A DNA stretch of 29,865 nucleotides from Priapulus caudatus (taxonomy: Eukaryota > Priapulida > Priapulimorpha > Priapulimorphida > Priapulidae), in contig NW_014578553.1 of the NCBI RefSeq assembly GCF_000485595.1, positions 39,097 to 68,961 on the forward strand, given 5' to 3'. The notes beneath the pieces are model-generated. The model worked only from the letters and a program-made list of their open reading frames with translations. It made no database searches and was not told the DNA's origin. Made by a program: the position numbers and the translations under genes. Positions 15,350-26,632 of this stretch are shown here, piece after piece. Position 1 is the first letter of the stretch. Every line of letters begins with the position of its first letter.

Positions 15350-16934
15350 TAAGACATTCGTTAGCGAGGTCATGCATCTTGCAGCATGACGAGACGATAC
15401 GCATGCTCAGCTGGTCCACGACCATGGTCTTCCACTCTCCCTTCTTCCTCACGCTCCTCACTACCTCCTCGACCACCTCTGCAACGCAGAAACACACGAC
15501 CGATTAATGCGCATGCCACGGCCGAGCGACAAACGATGTGATGACACAAGTAGTGCACTAATAATGCACATAGCATAGTACAGTGGTCATCCATGTAGTA
15601 AGTGCAGGGTGCGAAATTAACGCGAGTCCGGAGTCAAATACTCCCTGATTTACTGCCGGACTCCCTGATTTGACATATATGCAGGACTCCCTGAAAATTC
15701 GGCTATACTAACTAGATCGTTCCAGAGCACGGCCTCGCAGAATTACCGTATTTTCCAGCTAATGTCCAAAGAAAATTTGGCAGACGTGCAACCGCATGAA
15801 TCTTAAAAATGGGTTATTGTTAATATCTTTAATTTTAAACCTCAGACTGCAGACTCCCTCATTTTGCTGCGGACTCCCTCTTTTTGAGGGTAGGGAGTCC
15901 GTTGGACTCCCGTGTTCAAAAGTTAATTTCTACCCCTGCTGCAGTGGTTGGGGCAAAGTTAATATGGCCTAATATTAAACGAGACAGACCTCTATTCAGA
16001 CTGTTTAGAATTTTAGTGTTCTCAGAAATGACGAATATAATATATATACCAATGCTATATACAGGGTGGTCCACAACGTAAAATTCAAACATGTAAAACT
16101 GGGAACTTTAGAGTACCTTAGATATTAATATAAATCGCGCACATCACAAACGTGGAGCGCGAAGTCACTTGGGGCCGGGGGCCAGGGGAAGCTCAGGGGT
16201 TTTAGATGGTCTCTGGTGCAATCTGAACCTTATTTTGGAGCATTTTTTTTACAAAATTTATTACCTATATTTCAAAATAATTTGGATTGAGTCAAGAGTC
16301 ATGAGTGATGAGCCATTTTTCATTGTTCAATTTGTATACTAGTGTGAATGTAACCAGTCAAATGTTATAAAGCAATGTGTGAAAAATGCAAATAAATATA
16401 CTATAAGGTGAAACTATATTTCGCTATATTTTATTCGGATTGAGCACCGTTACTGAGTAGAAAATCAATAAAGGCTTTAAATTCCCAGTTTCCTTTTACT
16501 AATTGCTGCCCCGGCATCTGCTGCCTCATGGAAGGGGAAGTCCTGAGCTGATGGGCCTTCCACGGACACCATCATAAGGGCATTTAGTGTGTTCTGATTC
16601 AGTCTTAGTTAGAAGGAATCTGATGAAATAGGCTGGTTATTGTGAGCTGTTTTTTATTCATAGCGGATTGCGAAGCGCTATGATATGAGGCTCAAGACAA
16701 GTGAAAGTCTATGTCGGACAAGTTATTCGTTTGGCTAGTGGCCCGATTAGACAAATAAAAAATTTCTAGTTGTGTAATTTTCCTAACATCCTTTGAGCCA
16801 GGGCGCTATCGCACGACATTCTCACATTATATTTTCAAAGGTCGCGGGAAAAAGCGGCCCGCGAGGAACGCGTCTGTGGCTGTGCACATCGACGCTGCGT
16901 ATTTGTGCCTGCTGGCTGGGGCGGGATTGATTGA
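15350..16934. repeat. Duplicated segment, copy 2 (truncated by gap)
   Basis: A direct copy of 11240-13910 that lacks the 890-base insertion and stops at the run of N. Relative to copy 1 it is missing single bases and short words at high frequency across its whole length, a pattern biased to deletions and typical of low-quality sequence rather than of natural divergence. Confidence 0.92.
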
Positions 16935-17358
16935 NNNNNNNNNNNNNNNNNNNNNNNNNNNNNNNNNNNNNNNNNNNNNNNNNNNNNNNNNNNNNNNNNN
17001 NNNNNNNNNNNNNNNNNNNNNNNNNNNNNNNNNNNNNNNNNNNNNNNNNNNNNNNNNNNNNNNNNNNNNNNNNNNNNNNNNNNNNNNNNNNNNNNNNNNN
17101 NNNNNNNNNNNNNNNNNNNNNNNNNNNNNNNNNNNNNNNNNNNNNNNNNNNNNNNNNNNNNNNNNNNNNNNNNNNNNNNNNNNNNNNNNNNNNNNNNNNN
17201 NNNNNNNNNNNNNNNNNNNNNNNNNNNNNNNNNNNNNNNNNNNNNNNNNNNNNNNNNNNNNNNNNNNNNNNNNNNNNNNNNNNNNNNNNNNNNNNNNNNN
17301 NNNNNNNNNNNNNNNNNNNNNNNNNNNNNNNNNNNNNNNNNNNNNNNNNNNNNNNNNN
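16935..17358. other. Assembly gap (424 N)
   Basis: Unsequenced bases. They separate the broken end of copy 2 from a coding fragment on the right, so the join may not reflect the true chromosome. Confidence 0.99.
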
Positions 17359-17488
17359 GGAGATTGACTCTATTCATGTGTTCGACGCCGACATCGAAGT
17401 TTCAACAGCAAATGGCAGGGTTTGGATGGTGCCACAGAATTCCACAATCAACAACAAATACCAAAAAGTGAAGCACCTCTATGGCTGA
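17359..17488 (+). CDS. C-terminal fragment of an unidentified protein
   Basis: Directly after the gap an open frame reads EIDSIHVFDADIEVSTANGR, VWMVPQNSTINNKYQKVK and HLYG, then a stop. Residue composition is ordinary and mixed rather than repeat-like. An AATAAA occurs about 280 bases after the stop (17767-17772), consistent with a 3' UTR. I do not recognise the family. It could be the last exon of a host gene or of a transposable element; the rest would lie in the gap or be lost. Confidence 0.4.
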
Positions 17489-18717
17489 ATGAATTGTAGA
17501 TGTATTTACATTTCATGTAAGAACTGACTTTAGTGATATCCAAATTTCAACATGGCTGCCAACCAGTCGACTGGCGAATGATAGATTGACTGAATTTAAC
17601 TATAACTTTAGTATAAGCCTGTAACTTGTATTGCATTTACAAGTGAATTGGGGCTATTGCTTTTACTTTAAGCTTCCATTTGATCAAGAATGCAAGTTGG
17701 TACTGACAAAACCAAAGGAAATACATGATTTTGTAACAATTTTAATTAGGCAATTTACTTCCATATAATAAAAACTCATGGCAGTTACTGAGTCTTAGAA
17801 CTTTGCAAGACAGGTGTAATGCATTTATTAGTGAATAGGGTCATAGCCCTTAGAACAAGCTTTAATTTAATTGCATATGCAAGTTGATACTTTTGAAAAC
17901 TAGGAAGATACATCATTTTGAAATTCGTCAAATTTCCCAATTTCGCCGATTTTGCGTTTGAAGTTGAAAAGTGGCAAAATAGGCTTGGAACCAATTGAGT
18001 CAAAAAAAAGAAAGAAAAAAAAGAAGAGAATGTGTAGAAAAAAATTGAGTATCTTATATTGACTAGATTGAACATAAAAATGTATTCGTGTATGTCTGTG
18101 AGTGGAGAAAGTCATTTTGTGATTATGTAAATATGGTACTTCATCATGTATTTCACATTACAAATTGGTCATATTTGATATATATTGGATTTTCAGAGGT
18201 AGTAAAATGAAATCCAAACAAGACAGCACTCTGAAACTGTGTAATATGATATTTCATAACTAGTATAAGGATAAAAAAGCAACACTTTGATGATAATTGT
18301 CACTTTATATATTTTATTGCTTCTGCAATATGCATCCCACGTCTGCTTGGATCTACGGCCGGTGACAAAACAGCATATGGTACCATGTTCAGCATCTGTT
18401 AACACAACAAACAAAGCTTTAAATTAGCTTTCTGGTGCACAAAAGCAGAGACTCTAACAAATATATGCACATTAATAATGATTAAGCTATGTATTTGCAC
18501 TTTGCTTGCTATAAATTGACCCAAACTTGACATTTAGCTGTCGGCCATCTTTGTTTTCTAAGTTTTCGGAGGTCCGAAACTTGAAAATTCCATATGTCGG
18601 TAACTAAAAGTGATACACACATAATTTAAATTGCGTTGTTTTGCATTTTTTTAGCTCTACACATTGCAGGGCTTTGTTTTTATGTCAGTTTACTTTCAAA
18701 AAATGGTTTTCAGTACC
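17489..18717. other. AT-rich region without supported genes
   Basis: About 1.2 kb of AT-rich DNA, possibly beginning as the 3' UTR of the preceding coding fragment. The ORFs present are short, overlapping and compositionally AT-driven. Nothing further is recognised. Confidence 0.6.
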
Positions 18718-19118
18718 TACTATTACAGTCTATTTACACTGTTTTACTCTGCTGTGCATGGGCTCCCGACTTGTCGGGGCTATCAATAATACAGTGCGTT
18801 CTTACTGTATTTCTGAGCTGCTTGCTCTGATTCATGGCACCATGCTTGTATCGTGGCCTGCGCACTGTGCCTGTGTGTGCGTGCGTGTGCACGTGCTGGT
18901 GTGGTGTGCACCTGCGGGCGTGCCTACGTACCCGTAAGGATTAAGAACGGTAATCCATGGAAAATCGTAATGAAATTCACATCGTTTTATTTTGTGTGCC
19001 GGCACAGCTCGGTGTCATTCGCGATTGTAGCCTTTCTCAAGTTCGCAGGAAAAAGAGTTTTTTCTATAAGCTCTGGCATCAATAGCCCAAGCGGTGCCCC
19101 CTACATTTTAGTATGATT
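18718..19118 (-). repeat. Inverted duplication, right copy
   Basis: Reverse-complement partner of 13912-14298; see that entry for shared landmarks. This copy ends GTGCCCCCTACATTTTAGTA. The two arms stand about 4.4 kb apart with the gap between them. Confidence 0.9.
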
Positions 19119-20040
19119 TATAGCATGCCACTGACGACTGACACAATCGTGCCCCCCCCCCGTCCCTCCCGGTACTTCAATCAATTCCCGCCGCCGAGGT
19201 AAAAAAAAAAGGGGGGCACAGACCGACGAGGCCACTCACTTCTATGTATGTAAGTGTTCAAAAAGATAGGTGAGATGTCCATGTTGATAGATAAGTGTTA
19301 AAAAGCCCGATCATTTTGCGTTTTGGGGATAAATTTTTGTTAAGACCAGTCCGACCATTTGCTTAGATTACAGCTATGCGCTCATGTGCTATAGCCCTGC
19401 GGCAGCGATCCGCGGGCTATAGTACTAGAGCTAGGGTACGGTGGAAAAATAAATAAGATGGGTAGGGCGACCTTTGAAAATGACGTCGGTAAACGACGTG
19501 CACGGTGCAAGCTAAATAACTAAAAGTTTTTGAAAAGACGATGATCTGTTACTTGATTTTCCCAACCAGAGCTACAAACATCACAAGAAAATCTATGATA
19601 AACTGAGTAATTTACTTTGCCCAACAGCAGCTTTCAATCCTGATAAGGCCATTTTGGTTTCTGTTCTGTTCACTTGTTAATTTATCTGCGGTTTTAATTT
19701 GTTTGTAGAAAGGTTAAACCATGTAATGTTAAATTTGTTATCTTACGTCAAGATTGTTAGAAAATTAATAGTATGGAATATCTATGTCAATAAATGCACT
19801 ATTAACAACTTCATATCGATACGGGCTATGTATATGCTATCGTCATCGTCTCAATAGCAGCTTAGAATAACACGATGCTTACGATACAGTCCCATACCGT
19901 GGCTTGTCTAGGGATACTTTCTTACAAATTTTTAGAGCATCTTGTGATAGTAGGTGCATAACTAATAGCATATACTCACAAACTTATAGAGATCTCTATA
20001 TACGGCCATAGATACTCCGCGGTTTTGCTGCCACCCTGAA
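19119..20040. other. Intergenic sequence with a C/G hairpin
   Basis: At 19149-19219 a GTGCCCCCCCCCC run pairs with an A-run followed by GGGGGGCAC, giving a short inverted repeat of about 70 bases. The rest is AT-rich DNA with only short frames. I see no gene. Confidence 0.55.
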
Positions 20041-20215
20041 AAACCATATAACCATAATAATAAAATTCAACAATTATCAATTTTTGAGAAGGTGGGCTTG
20101 AAGGCCACTATAGTGTTTGCCATCAGTATTTGTAATGTATATGTAAAAATCATCATCATTATTATATGTTTATTGCATGTAATTCAAACATGTGCTGTAC
20201 ATAATATACAAATAC
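20040..20215 (+). repeat. Dispersed repeat, copy 2
   Basis: Direct-orientation partner of 14505-14665. It carries GGTGGGCTTGAAGGCC, TTTGCCATCAGTATTTG, a CATCATTATTAT stretch and TTTATTGCATGTAATTC. Confidence 0.75.
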
Positions 20216-21184
20216 ATGTACTGTAGTATACAAATACACATAAACTGAAGTGTCTGTTATAGAGAAAGAATCTCATAGGTGCAATAGTGTTGAACGATTA
20301 CAATAGTAATTTTTTGAGTATTACTGTACAAAACAGCGCTCTACAATATAAAGATAAAATATAATACAAAAACGACAGCTGCACTTTCTGTACAAGTAAA
20401 ATGCAGTTTTAAATCATTTCAACTCTCATACGTACTCACACGCACGCGCTCACTCTCGTATGACCCCCACTAATATACACATACACATTCACACACATCA
20501 CACACATACGTGCACGCACACACGCACGCACGTGCATATATATATATTTATCCAAAATACATTACAATAAATGTATTATTCTCCTACCTGTTATAATATG
20601 CTGTTAAAATTACCTTTTAACCGTTTTTTAATGTACTAAGTGAAGGGCGCTCTTTTGTGTCTAATGGTAGTATATTTCATACGTGTATTGCCTCCTTAGT
20701 AAGTGAGATGTGACCATACACATGGGCGCAAATGCCATGGGGACACGGGGGACACGTCCCCCCCCCCCACTTTTCGAAGGGTGGGGACACAATATCAAAT
20801 GTCCCCACCCCCAGGTTTTTGAACATGTGCTTCTGCATAATGTTCCAGCCCCTTCTATAATATTATTATTTTGTGTTGTCTCCACTAAATCAAAAAAATA
20901 AAAAGTATAAAAAATGACTCCCGATTGATAGCCTAAACTGAATACAGGAACCGCGACCGTATACTACTGCTAGGTGCCCTAGGTAAGGGATATTGAAATG
21001 ATTTGCTTGTCTCGAGTTCCAGAATCTTGTCACTCCATATCCGATCCTACAAGCATGTACAGGGATTTAACGTAGACTTGTAATATGTAAGGCTAGTACG
21101 CACGCACTCGCTAGTTCTCCAGTAGCTATTGATATCTGTGGTAGATATGTACAATTGTATATACATATTGTATATATTACATAC
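20216..21184. other. Intergenic sequence with CA repeat and G/C hairpins
   Basis: A CA/CACG-rich stretch lies at about 20475-20545. At 20745-20812 GGGGGACACGTCCCCCCC is followed by GGTGGGGACA...TGTCCCCACC, two strong short palindromes of the kind found at transposon ends. No coding sequence is supported. Confidence 0.6.
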
Positions 21185-22146
21185 TATTATTTAGATCGTA
21201 CAGCACGCCTGAAACGGCGCTCGCGCATGCGCACAATCTCCCGAGAAGATTATAATATTTTGCTAAAATTATGAATTTAAAATAAAGGGGGGTCATCCTA
21301 GCATAGATTGATATGATCAATTTTTATAAGTAGACTTCACTTCAGAAATAGGAAGCAGACCTTGCATGAAAGTTCCCTACTTCATATATCAGTCAGTGCA
21401 TAACCTGGCTATGATACTGTTTTAGCGCTTGCACAATATCTCACCAGAAGAGTTATATTTTGTTATGAAAACGCATTTAGTATGGTCAAGGGATATCTCA
21501 ACACAAGTTTCTGTAACAAATTCTGATCGGGAGACCTGTGTTTATAGTTAGGAGAGCTCCCTAGCCTGTAGGGTGCAAAACTCCTACTTTATTCCCGCCC
21601 GCCCTTCTATTTGTCTCCATTGTCGCACCCTCAGCCGCCTTCTCCTTCCACCGCCCCTCGACTGTGTTCCCTGATACCTTCCCTCAGTTTCCCACCCCTC
21701 TCTCCCTCAACAAGCTTTATTTACGTACTTTTCCTTTGGCCGTACCGCGCGTCTGAAACGGTGCTCGCGCATGCGCAATATCTCCCGAGAATAAGAATAT
21801 TTTGCAAACATTCGGAATTTAAAATGAAGAGGGGTTATCCTAGCTTAGATCTGTATGATAAAATTTTATCAGTAGACCTCACTTCAGAAATAGGAAGCAG
21901 CCCTTGCATGTAATCTCCCCGCTGCATATACCATTAAGTACATAACCTGGCTACGTTACTGTTTTAGCGAATGCGCAATATCTCACCAGAGGAGTTTGAT
22001 TTTATGATGAAAATGCATTTAGTATTGTCAGGGGATATCTCAACATAGGTTTCTGTAATTAATTCTTATTAGTAGGCCTCTGTTTATCATAAGGAGAACG
22101 CCCTAGCCTGTAGGGTGCAAAACTCCTACTTTATCCTCGCCCGCCC

Positions 22147-22383
22147 GCGAAATTTTTTTTCCCACTTGAGTTCCGGACCCACCATAGATAGTGTTTTGTA
22201 ATAAATGGTTCTTATATATATGGTTGGATTATAGTTAGTGTTAAGGTTCGTGTACGTGTTAGGATTAGGGTTAGGGTTAGGGATAGGATGTATTTATTTT
22301 ACATTGTTGCTTCGAGGAAGTCGAGTGAATGGAGTGCGCTGATTGGCTGTGGTCCGGAACTCAAGTGGGAAAAAAAATTTTGC
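22147..22383. mobile_element. Inverted-repeat insertion with telomere-like core, copy 1
   Basis: The ends GCGAAATTTTTTTTCCCACT and its partner AAGTGGGAAAAAAAATTTTG form inverted repeats of about 35 bases that also include TTGAGTTCCGGACC. Short units of the array lack it at the same CCGCCCGCC site (about 21597 and 22927), so it is an insertion with paralogous empty sites. The interior includes TTAGGGTTAGGGTTAGGG near 22265-22284. No ORF suggests a transposase. Confidence 0.8.
22265..22290 (+). repeat. Interstitial telomere-like TTAGGG repeats, copy 1
   Basis: Three to four TTAGGG or near-TTAGGG units (GATTAGGGTTAGGGTTAGGG then ATAGG) occur inside the inverted-repeat insertion. TTAGGG is the common animal telomere unit. 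This copy is embedded, not terminal. Confidence 0.85.
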
Positions 22384-23476
22384 CGCCCGCCCTTCCCTTT
22401 GTCTCCATTGTCGCACCTTCAGCCGCCTTCTCTTTCCACCGTCCCTCGAGTGTGTTCACTGCCACCTTCCCTCAGTTTCCCACCCCTCTCTCCCTCAGCA
22501 AGCTTTATTTACGTACTTTTCCTTTGGCCGTATTGCACGTCTGAAACGGTGCTCGCGCATGCGCAATATCTCCTGAGAATAAGAATATTTTGCAAACATT
22601 CGGAATTTAAAATGAAGAGGGGTTATCCTAGCTTAGATCTATATGATAAAATTTTATCAGTAGACCTCACTTCAGAAATAGGAAGCAGCCCTTGTATGTA
22701 ATCTCCCCGTTGCATATACCATTAAGTACATAACCTGGCTACGTTACTGTTTTAGCGCATGCGCATTATCTCACCAGAGGAGTTTTATTTTGTGATGAAA
22801 ATGCATTTAGTATTGTCAGGGGATATCTCAACATAAGTTTCTGTAATTAATTTTTATGAGTAGACCTCTGTTTATAGTTAGGTGAGCGCCCTAGCCTGTA
22901 GGGTGCAAAACTCCTACTTTATCCCCGCCCGCCACTCCCTTTGTCTCCATTGTCGCACCCTCAGCCGCCTTCTCCTTCCACCGTCCCTCGACTGTGTTCC
23001 CTGATATCTTCCCTCAGTTTCCCACCCCTCTCTCCCTCAGCAAGCTATATTGACGTACTTTTCCTTTGGCCGTACCGCGCGTCTGAAACGGTGCTCGTGC
23101 ATGCGCAATATCTCCCGAGAATAAGAATATTTTGCAAACATTCGGAATTTAAAATAAAGAGAAGTTATCATAGCTTAGATCTGTATGATAAAATTTTATC
23201 AGTAGACCTCACTTCAGAAATAGGAAGCAGCCCTTGTATGTAATCTCCCCGCTGCATATACCATTAAGTACATAACCTGGCTACGTTACTGTTTTAGCGA
23301 ATGCGCAATATCTCACCAGAGGAGTTTTATTTTATGATGAAAATGCATTTAGTATTGTCAGGGGATATCTCAACATAGGTTGCTGTAATTAATTCTTATT
23401 AGTAGACCTCTGTTTATCATAAGGAGAGCGCCCTAGCCTGTAGGGTGCAAAACTCCTACTTTATCCTCGCCCGCCC

Positions 23477-23713
23477 GCGAAATTTTTTTTCCCACTTGAG
23501 TTCAGGACCCACCATAGATAGTGTTTTGTAATAAATGGTTCTTATATATATGGTTGGATTATAGTTAGTGTTAGGGTTCGTGTACGTGTTAGGATTAGGG
23601 TTAGGGTTAGGGATAGGGTGTGTTCATTTTACATTGTTGCTTCGAGGAAGTCGAGTGAATGGAGTGCGCTGATTGGCTGTGGTCCAGAACTCAAGTGGGA
23701 AAAAAAATGTTGC
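23477..23713. mobile_element. Inverted-repeat insertion with telomere-like core, copy 2
   Basis: Same element as at 22147-22383, one 1330-base super-unit later, with the same inverted ends and the TTAGGG run near 23595-23614. The right end reads AAAAAAATGTTGC, one or two changes from copy 1. It was probably copied with the super-unit rather than inserted independently. Confidence 0.8.
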
Positions 23714-24195
23714 CGCCCGCCCTTCCCTTTGTCTCCATTGTCGCACCCTCAGCCTCCTTCTCCTTCCACCGCCCCTCGACTCTGTTCCCTGATATCTTCC
23801 CTCAGTTTCCCACCCCTCTCTCCCTCAGCAAGCTATATTTACGTACTTTTCATTTGGCCGTACCGCACGTCTGAAACGGTGCTCGCGCATGCGCAATATC
23901 TCCCGAGAAGAAGAATATTTTGCAAACATTCGGAATTTAAAATGAAGAGGGGTTATCCTAGCATAGATCTATATGATAAAATTTCATCAGTAGACCTCAC
24001 TTCAGAAATAGGAAGCAGCCCTTGCATGTAAGCTCCCTGCTGCATATAACATTAAGTACATAACCTGGCTACGTTACTGGTTTAGCGCATGCGCAATATC
24101 TCACCAGAGGAGTTTTATTTTGTGATGAAAACGCATTTAGTATTGTCAGGGGATATCTCAACATAGGTTTCTGTAATTAATTCTTACCGGTAGAC

Positions 24196-24630
24196 CTGAA
24201 TATGGGGGTGGGTCCTAAGTAAAATGTTGCCAAATGCATTCCTATTGTCAAAAGTGTATTCTCCTTTATATTGACTCTTGTCAATGTTTCGACTCTTGTA
24301 TTGACTCTTGTTTTGAGCTGTCCAGCATTTTCAGTTGTACTGCATATTCCCCAATATTGCATAATCATTGAAAATTGATTGACATCATTGTGAAGGGAAA
24401 TGAACAGGCTTTCCAATGATACCAAATGCAATGATAATAATGCAGGAACAAGAGAAATATCATCGATCAAACCTGAATTTCCGAACTTTTTTAGGAGCGT
24501 ACATGAAAAGTCTCCAAGATCAAAAAAACCCTTCTGCAGTTTACGGGTTAAGAGATACAACGGTCAAGACAGTATTCGTAGTGTCTTTCATTTTAGATAC
24601 AGTGTAAACAAAAGTCTATTACTTTAGATA
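24196..24630. other. Intergenic sequence, no supported gene
   Basis: Short tandem wording TATTGACTCTTG(T) recurs at about 24268-24312. A minus-strand frame of 127 codons spans this stretch but has no recognisable motifs and includes array sequence, so I do not call it. Confidence 0.5.
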
Positions 24631-24631
24631 C

Positions 24632-24898
24632 AGTGCAGTAGCCCTCATTTGCACACTCTCACTTTCCATAAAATTTCGTTTGTAGATGCCAATTGGCATC
24701 AGGATATTTTATTTGAGTTCTTAAGGCGTCTTCCAGTCGCCTTAAGAGGAAAACGTTTAATTTCTCATTTAAATGTCACATTATAACCATAAATCCAATG
24801 CTGTGATATGTTTACTTTGATGAGTCCTAATTTTAAGTTACAATGAGCCTAAATTTGTTCGAGACCTCCCACGATGCTTTGCAAATGAGGGCTACTAC
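24632..24898. mobile_element. Small MITE with AGTAGCCCTCATTTGCA ends
   Basis: AGTAGCCCTCATTTGCA at 24632-24648 and its reverse complement TGCAAATGAGGGCTACT (about 24879-24896) delimit 267 bases. A perfect internal hairpin, CTTAAGGCG...CGCCTTAAG, lies at about 24718-24746. There is no ORF and no clear target duplication. Confidence 0.65.
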
Positions 24899-25309
24899 CT
24901 TTAAAGGAAAAGGGGATTCCAGTCTTTTTTTTATCTCAGACTTTAGTATCCATGAAAAGAAACATGTTTCACTCAGTGAATGGTTGTAATTCCAGTACAT
25001 GTAAAAAGTGTCAAGTTTAAATTAGGTTTTGAGATAAATTTAAGAGATACATAAAGGTATCATAGTTGATGCTACCATACTTTAACACGTTAACTATTAT
25101 TTGCCGCCCATCCTCAAAATGGATCGAAGCCCCTGATAGAATCCAATCAACGATATACACGAAGAAGTCAAAAAAACATAATTTGAAATGGAAAGTTTTG
25201 AAAATTTATCGACCTCTAGTGATCAGATTACCTAGTTTATGGCATGTAAACGATACAAACAATAGTCGATACTTGCAATTAAAATGCGCGAAAATTAACC
25301 TTTTAGATA

Positions 25310-26150
25310 TCAAAAATACGAAAAGTTCCTACCGTTGGAGGGGGGATACCCCCAGCCCCCCTCGGCCGCTTCGGTCCCTTGCAGGCTCTTGAACCACGTC
25401 TGGTCCCCCCCACTTTTTAAAATGGATTTGCGTTCCTGACCATACATATTATTTGTTGTTATTTGTTTTGGTTTCACTGAACTTGAATTTAGTGTAATAT
25501 TTGTCAGGTATGGTGGTGCATTATTACTGAATGGTACGTACATTCTGGTGGATGGATTTGTACATAAATATAAGCGTGTGGTATTTAATAAGTATTAGAG
25601 GCACTTTTAGTTGTTCTCTAATTCTGATAGCTGCGTCTGCCTGTCTATATGATGTAGGATTTTTGGGAATAACCTTTTATTATGCGTAGAGCATATTTCT
25701 GTAGTGTGTTTAGTCTATCAAGAGCTGATTTGAGGAGATGTATTCGTAGTGTCTATTCACATATGATATGCAACGGGCAGGTTGACAAGTTAACAGGTTG
25801 ACAAGTTAACAGGTTGACAAGTATATTTGCAGCCTTCTCGTTGTGTGTAGTTGTCCCCGTATCTGTCTGAGGAAGCCAATACTTGTACTTATCTTGACGT
25901 AGTCAGTATGGCCATCCATTCCGTACTAACTGCTGATCTATTTTCATGCCTAGAAATCTCACTTATCTTGCTTGCGGTATATCGAGATGTTACTTAATTC
26001 AAACCAGATTTTGTTTGTATCCAGAAGTTTATTACTCCTGGGGAAAAACATGAATTTTGTTTTGTTTGGGTTAAATCGCAGGTTATAGTAATCGAACACC
26101 ATGTTTACTGATCAATCGTACTGATACAGGTATTTCTGAATGATCAGAAA
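25310..26150 (-). mobile_element. Decayed non-LTR retrotransposon, reverse transcriptase C-terminal part
   Basis: The minus strand shows, in order and across frameshifts and stops, pieces typical of the end of a Jockey/CR1-type reverse transcriptase. They are DYYNLRFNPNKTKFMFF (about 26095-26045), VRFLGMKIDQQ (25962-25930; the conserved K/R-F-L-G motif), LDRLNTLQKYALRIIKGYSQ (about 25722-25663), and the tail VPLILIKYHTLIFMYK (about 25604-25557). The last is followed by a Leu/Asn/Ser-rich segment like the usual C-terminus. There is no intact frame, so this is a fossil. A 15-base tandem repeat interrupts it, and a G/C hairpin lies at 25337-25365. Confidence 0.75.
25783..25825. repeat. 15-bp tandem repeat (GTTGACAAGTTAACAG)
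   Basis: Just under three copies of AGGTTGACAAGTTAAC lie inside the decayed reverse transcriptase, where the coding match is interrupted. Confidence 0.85.
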
Positions 26151-26504
26151 ACTTTTGCTCAGAAGAGTTGTTGTTGAAGAGTTAATTTGTAGTAAATTTT
26201 TTAAATATTTTCACTTCACTAACAGCTTGGAATGAGACAAATGTGTTAGTATAAATGCTGACAGAAGCAACCTTTTATGTTCTGCAGATAGTGGAGGTGT
26301 GGGGTTACTAAGTTTGCCAATGTCTCAAAATTTTGAATTTAATATGCTCATCGGAAAATAAAAATTCTGACGATTCTTTGGAAAACGGCTTGTCTACATT
26401 ACGTTTGGTAAGAACAGTACATGTGCATGTCGTGTTCTAAACGTGGCCTGCAGAAAAAAATGTAATTGAACCTTAAGTTTGCGAGCGTCAACCCCGCGCG
26501 CGCC

Positions 26505-26515
26505 GCTTTGCGCGC

Positions 26516-26554
<39 letters not shown>

Positions 26555-26632
26555 GCGTGCATGCGTGTTGTGTGTGTGTGTGTGTCGTGTGCGCGCGCCA
26601 GCGCGCGGCGTGTGTGATGTGTGTGTGTCACC
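26505..26632. repeat. GT/GCGC microsatellite
   Basis: CGCGCGCC, a (TG)n run of about 15 units and further TGTG/GCGC blocks. Cys/Val-rich frames over it are artefacts. The surrounding 26150-27260 holds no recognisable gene; a (CTT)n run lies at about 26876-26904. Confidence 0.9.

Larger units (their letters stand above)
21185..24195 (+). repeat. Higher-order tandem array (543/788 bp units, 1330 bp super-unit)
   Basis: The landmark GAAACGG occurs at 21211, 21755, 22543, 23085 and 23873, so spacings are 544, 788, 542 and 788. Long and short units alternate, giving a 1330-base super-unit. The extra 245 bases of long units are the insertions at 22147-22383 and 23477-23713. Each basic unit itself holds two diverged halves, both beginning GCGCATGCGCAATATCTC or GCGAATGCGC and both containing TCAGTAGACCT or TTAGTAGACCT. 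Pro/Ser-rich frames of 100 or 137 codons recur in the copies, but I do not count them as genes. Confidence 0.95.

Noticed and set aside
16835-17488. ORFs of 163-185 codons across the gap
   Set aside because: They consist mainly of unknown residues from the run of N; only the last 43 codons on the plus strand are real sequence.
22265-22290. True chromosome end suggested by TTAGGG repeats
   Set aside because: Only three to four units, embedded within a transposon-like insertion, repeated 1330 bases later, with ordinary sequence on both sides.
21611-24031. Recurring 100- and 137-codon ORFs ending in the same 30 residues
   Set aside because: They recur because the DNA is tandemly copied. Composition is Pro/Ser-rich at the start, no motif is recognisable, and conservation among recent copies is not evidence of selection on protein.
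24177-24560. 127-codon minus-strand ORF
   Set aside because: It starts beside the tandem array, has no recognisable domain, and contains a short tandem repeat; there is no splice or homology support.
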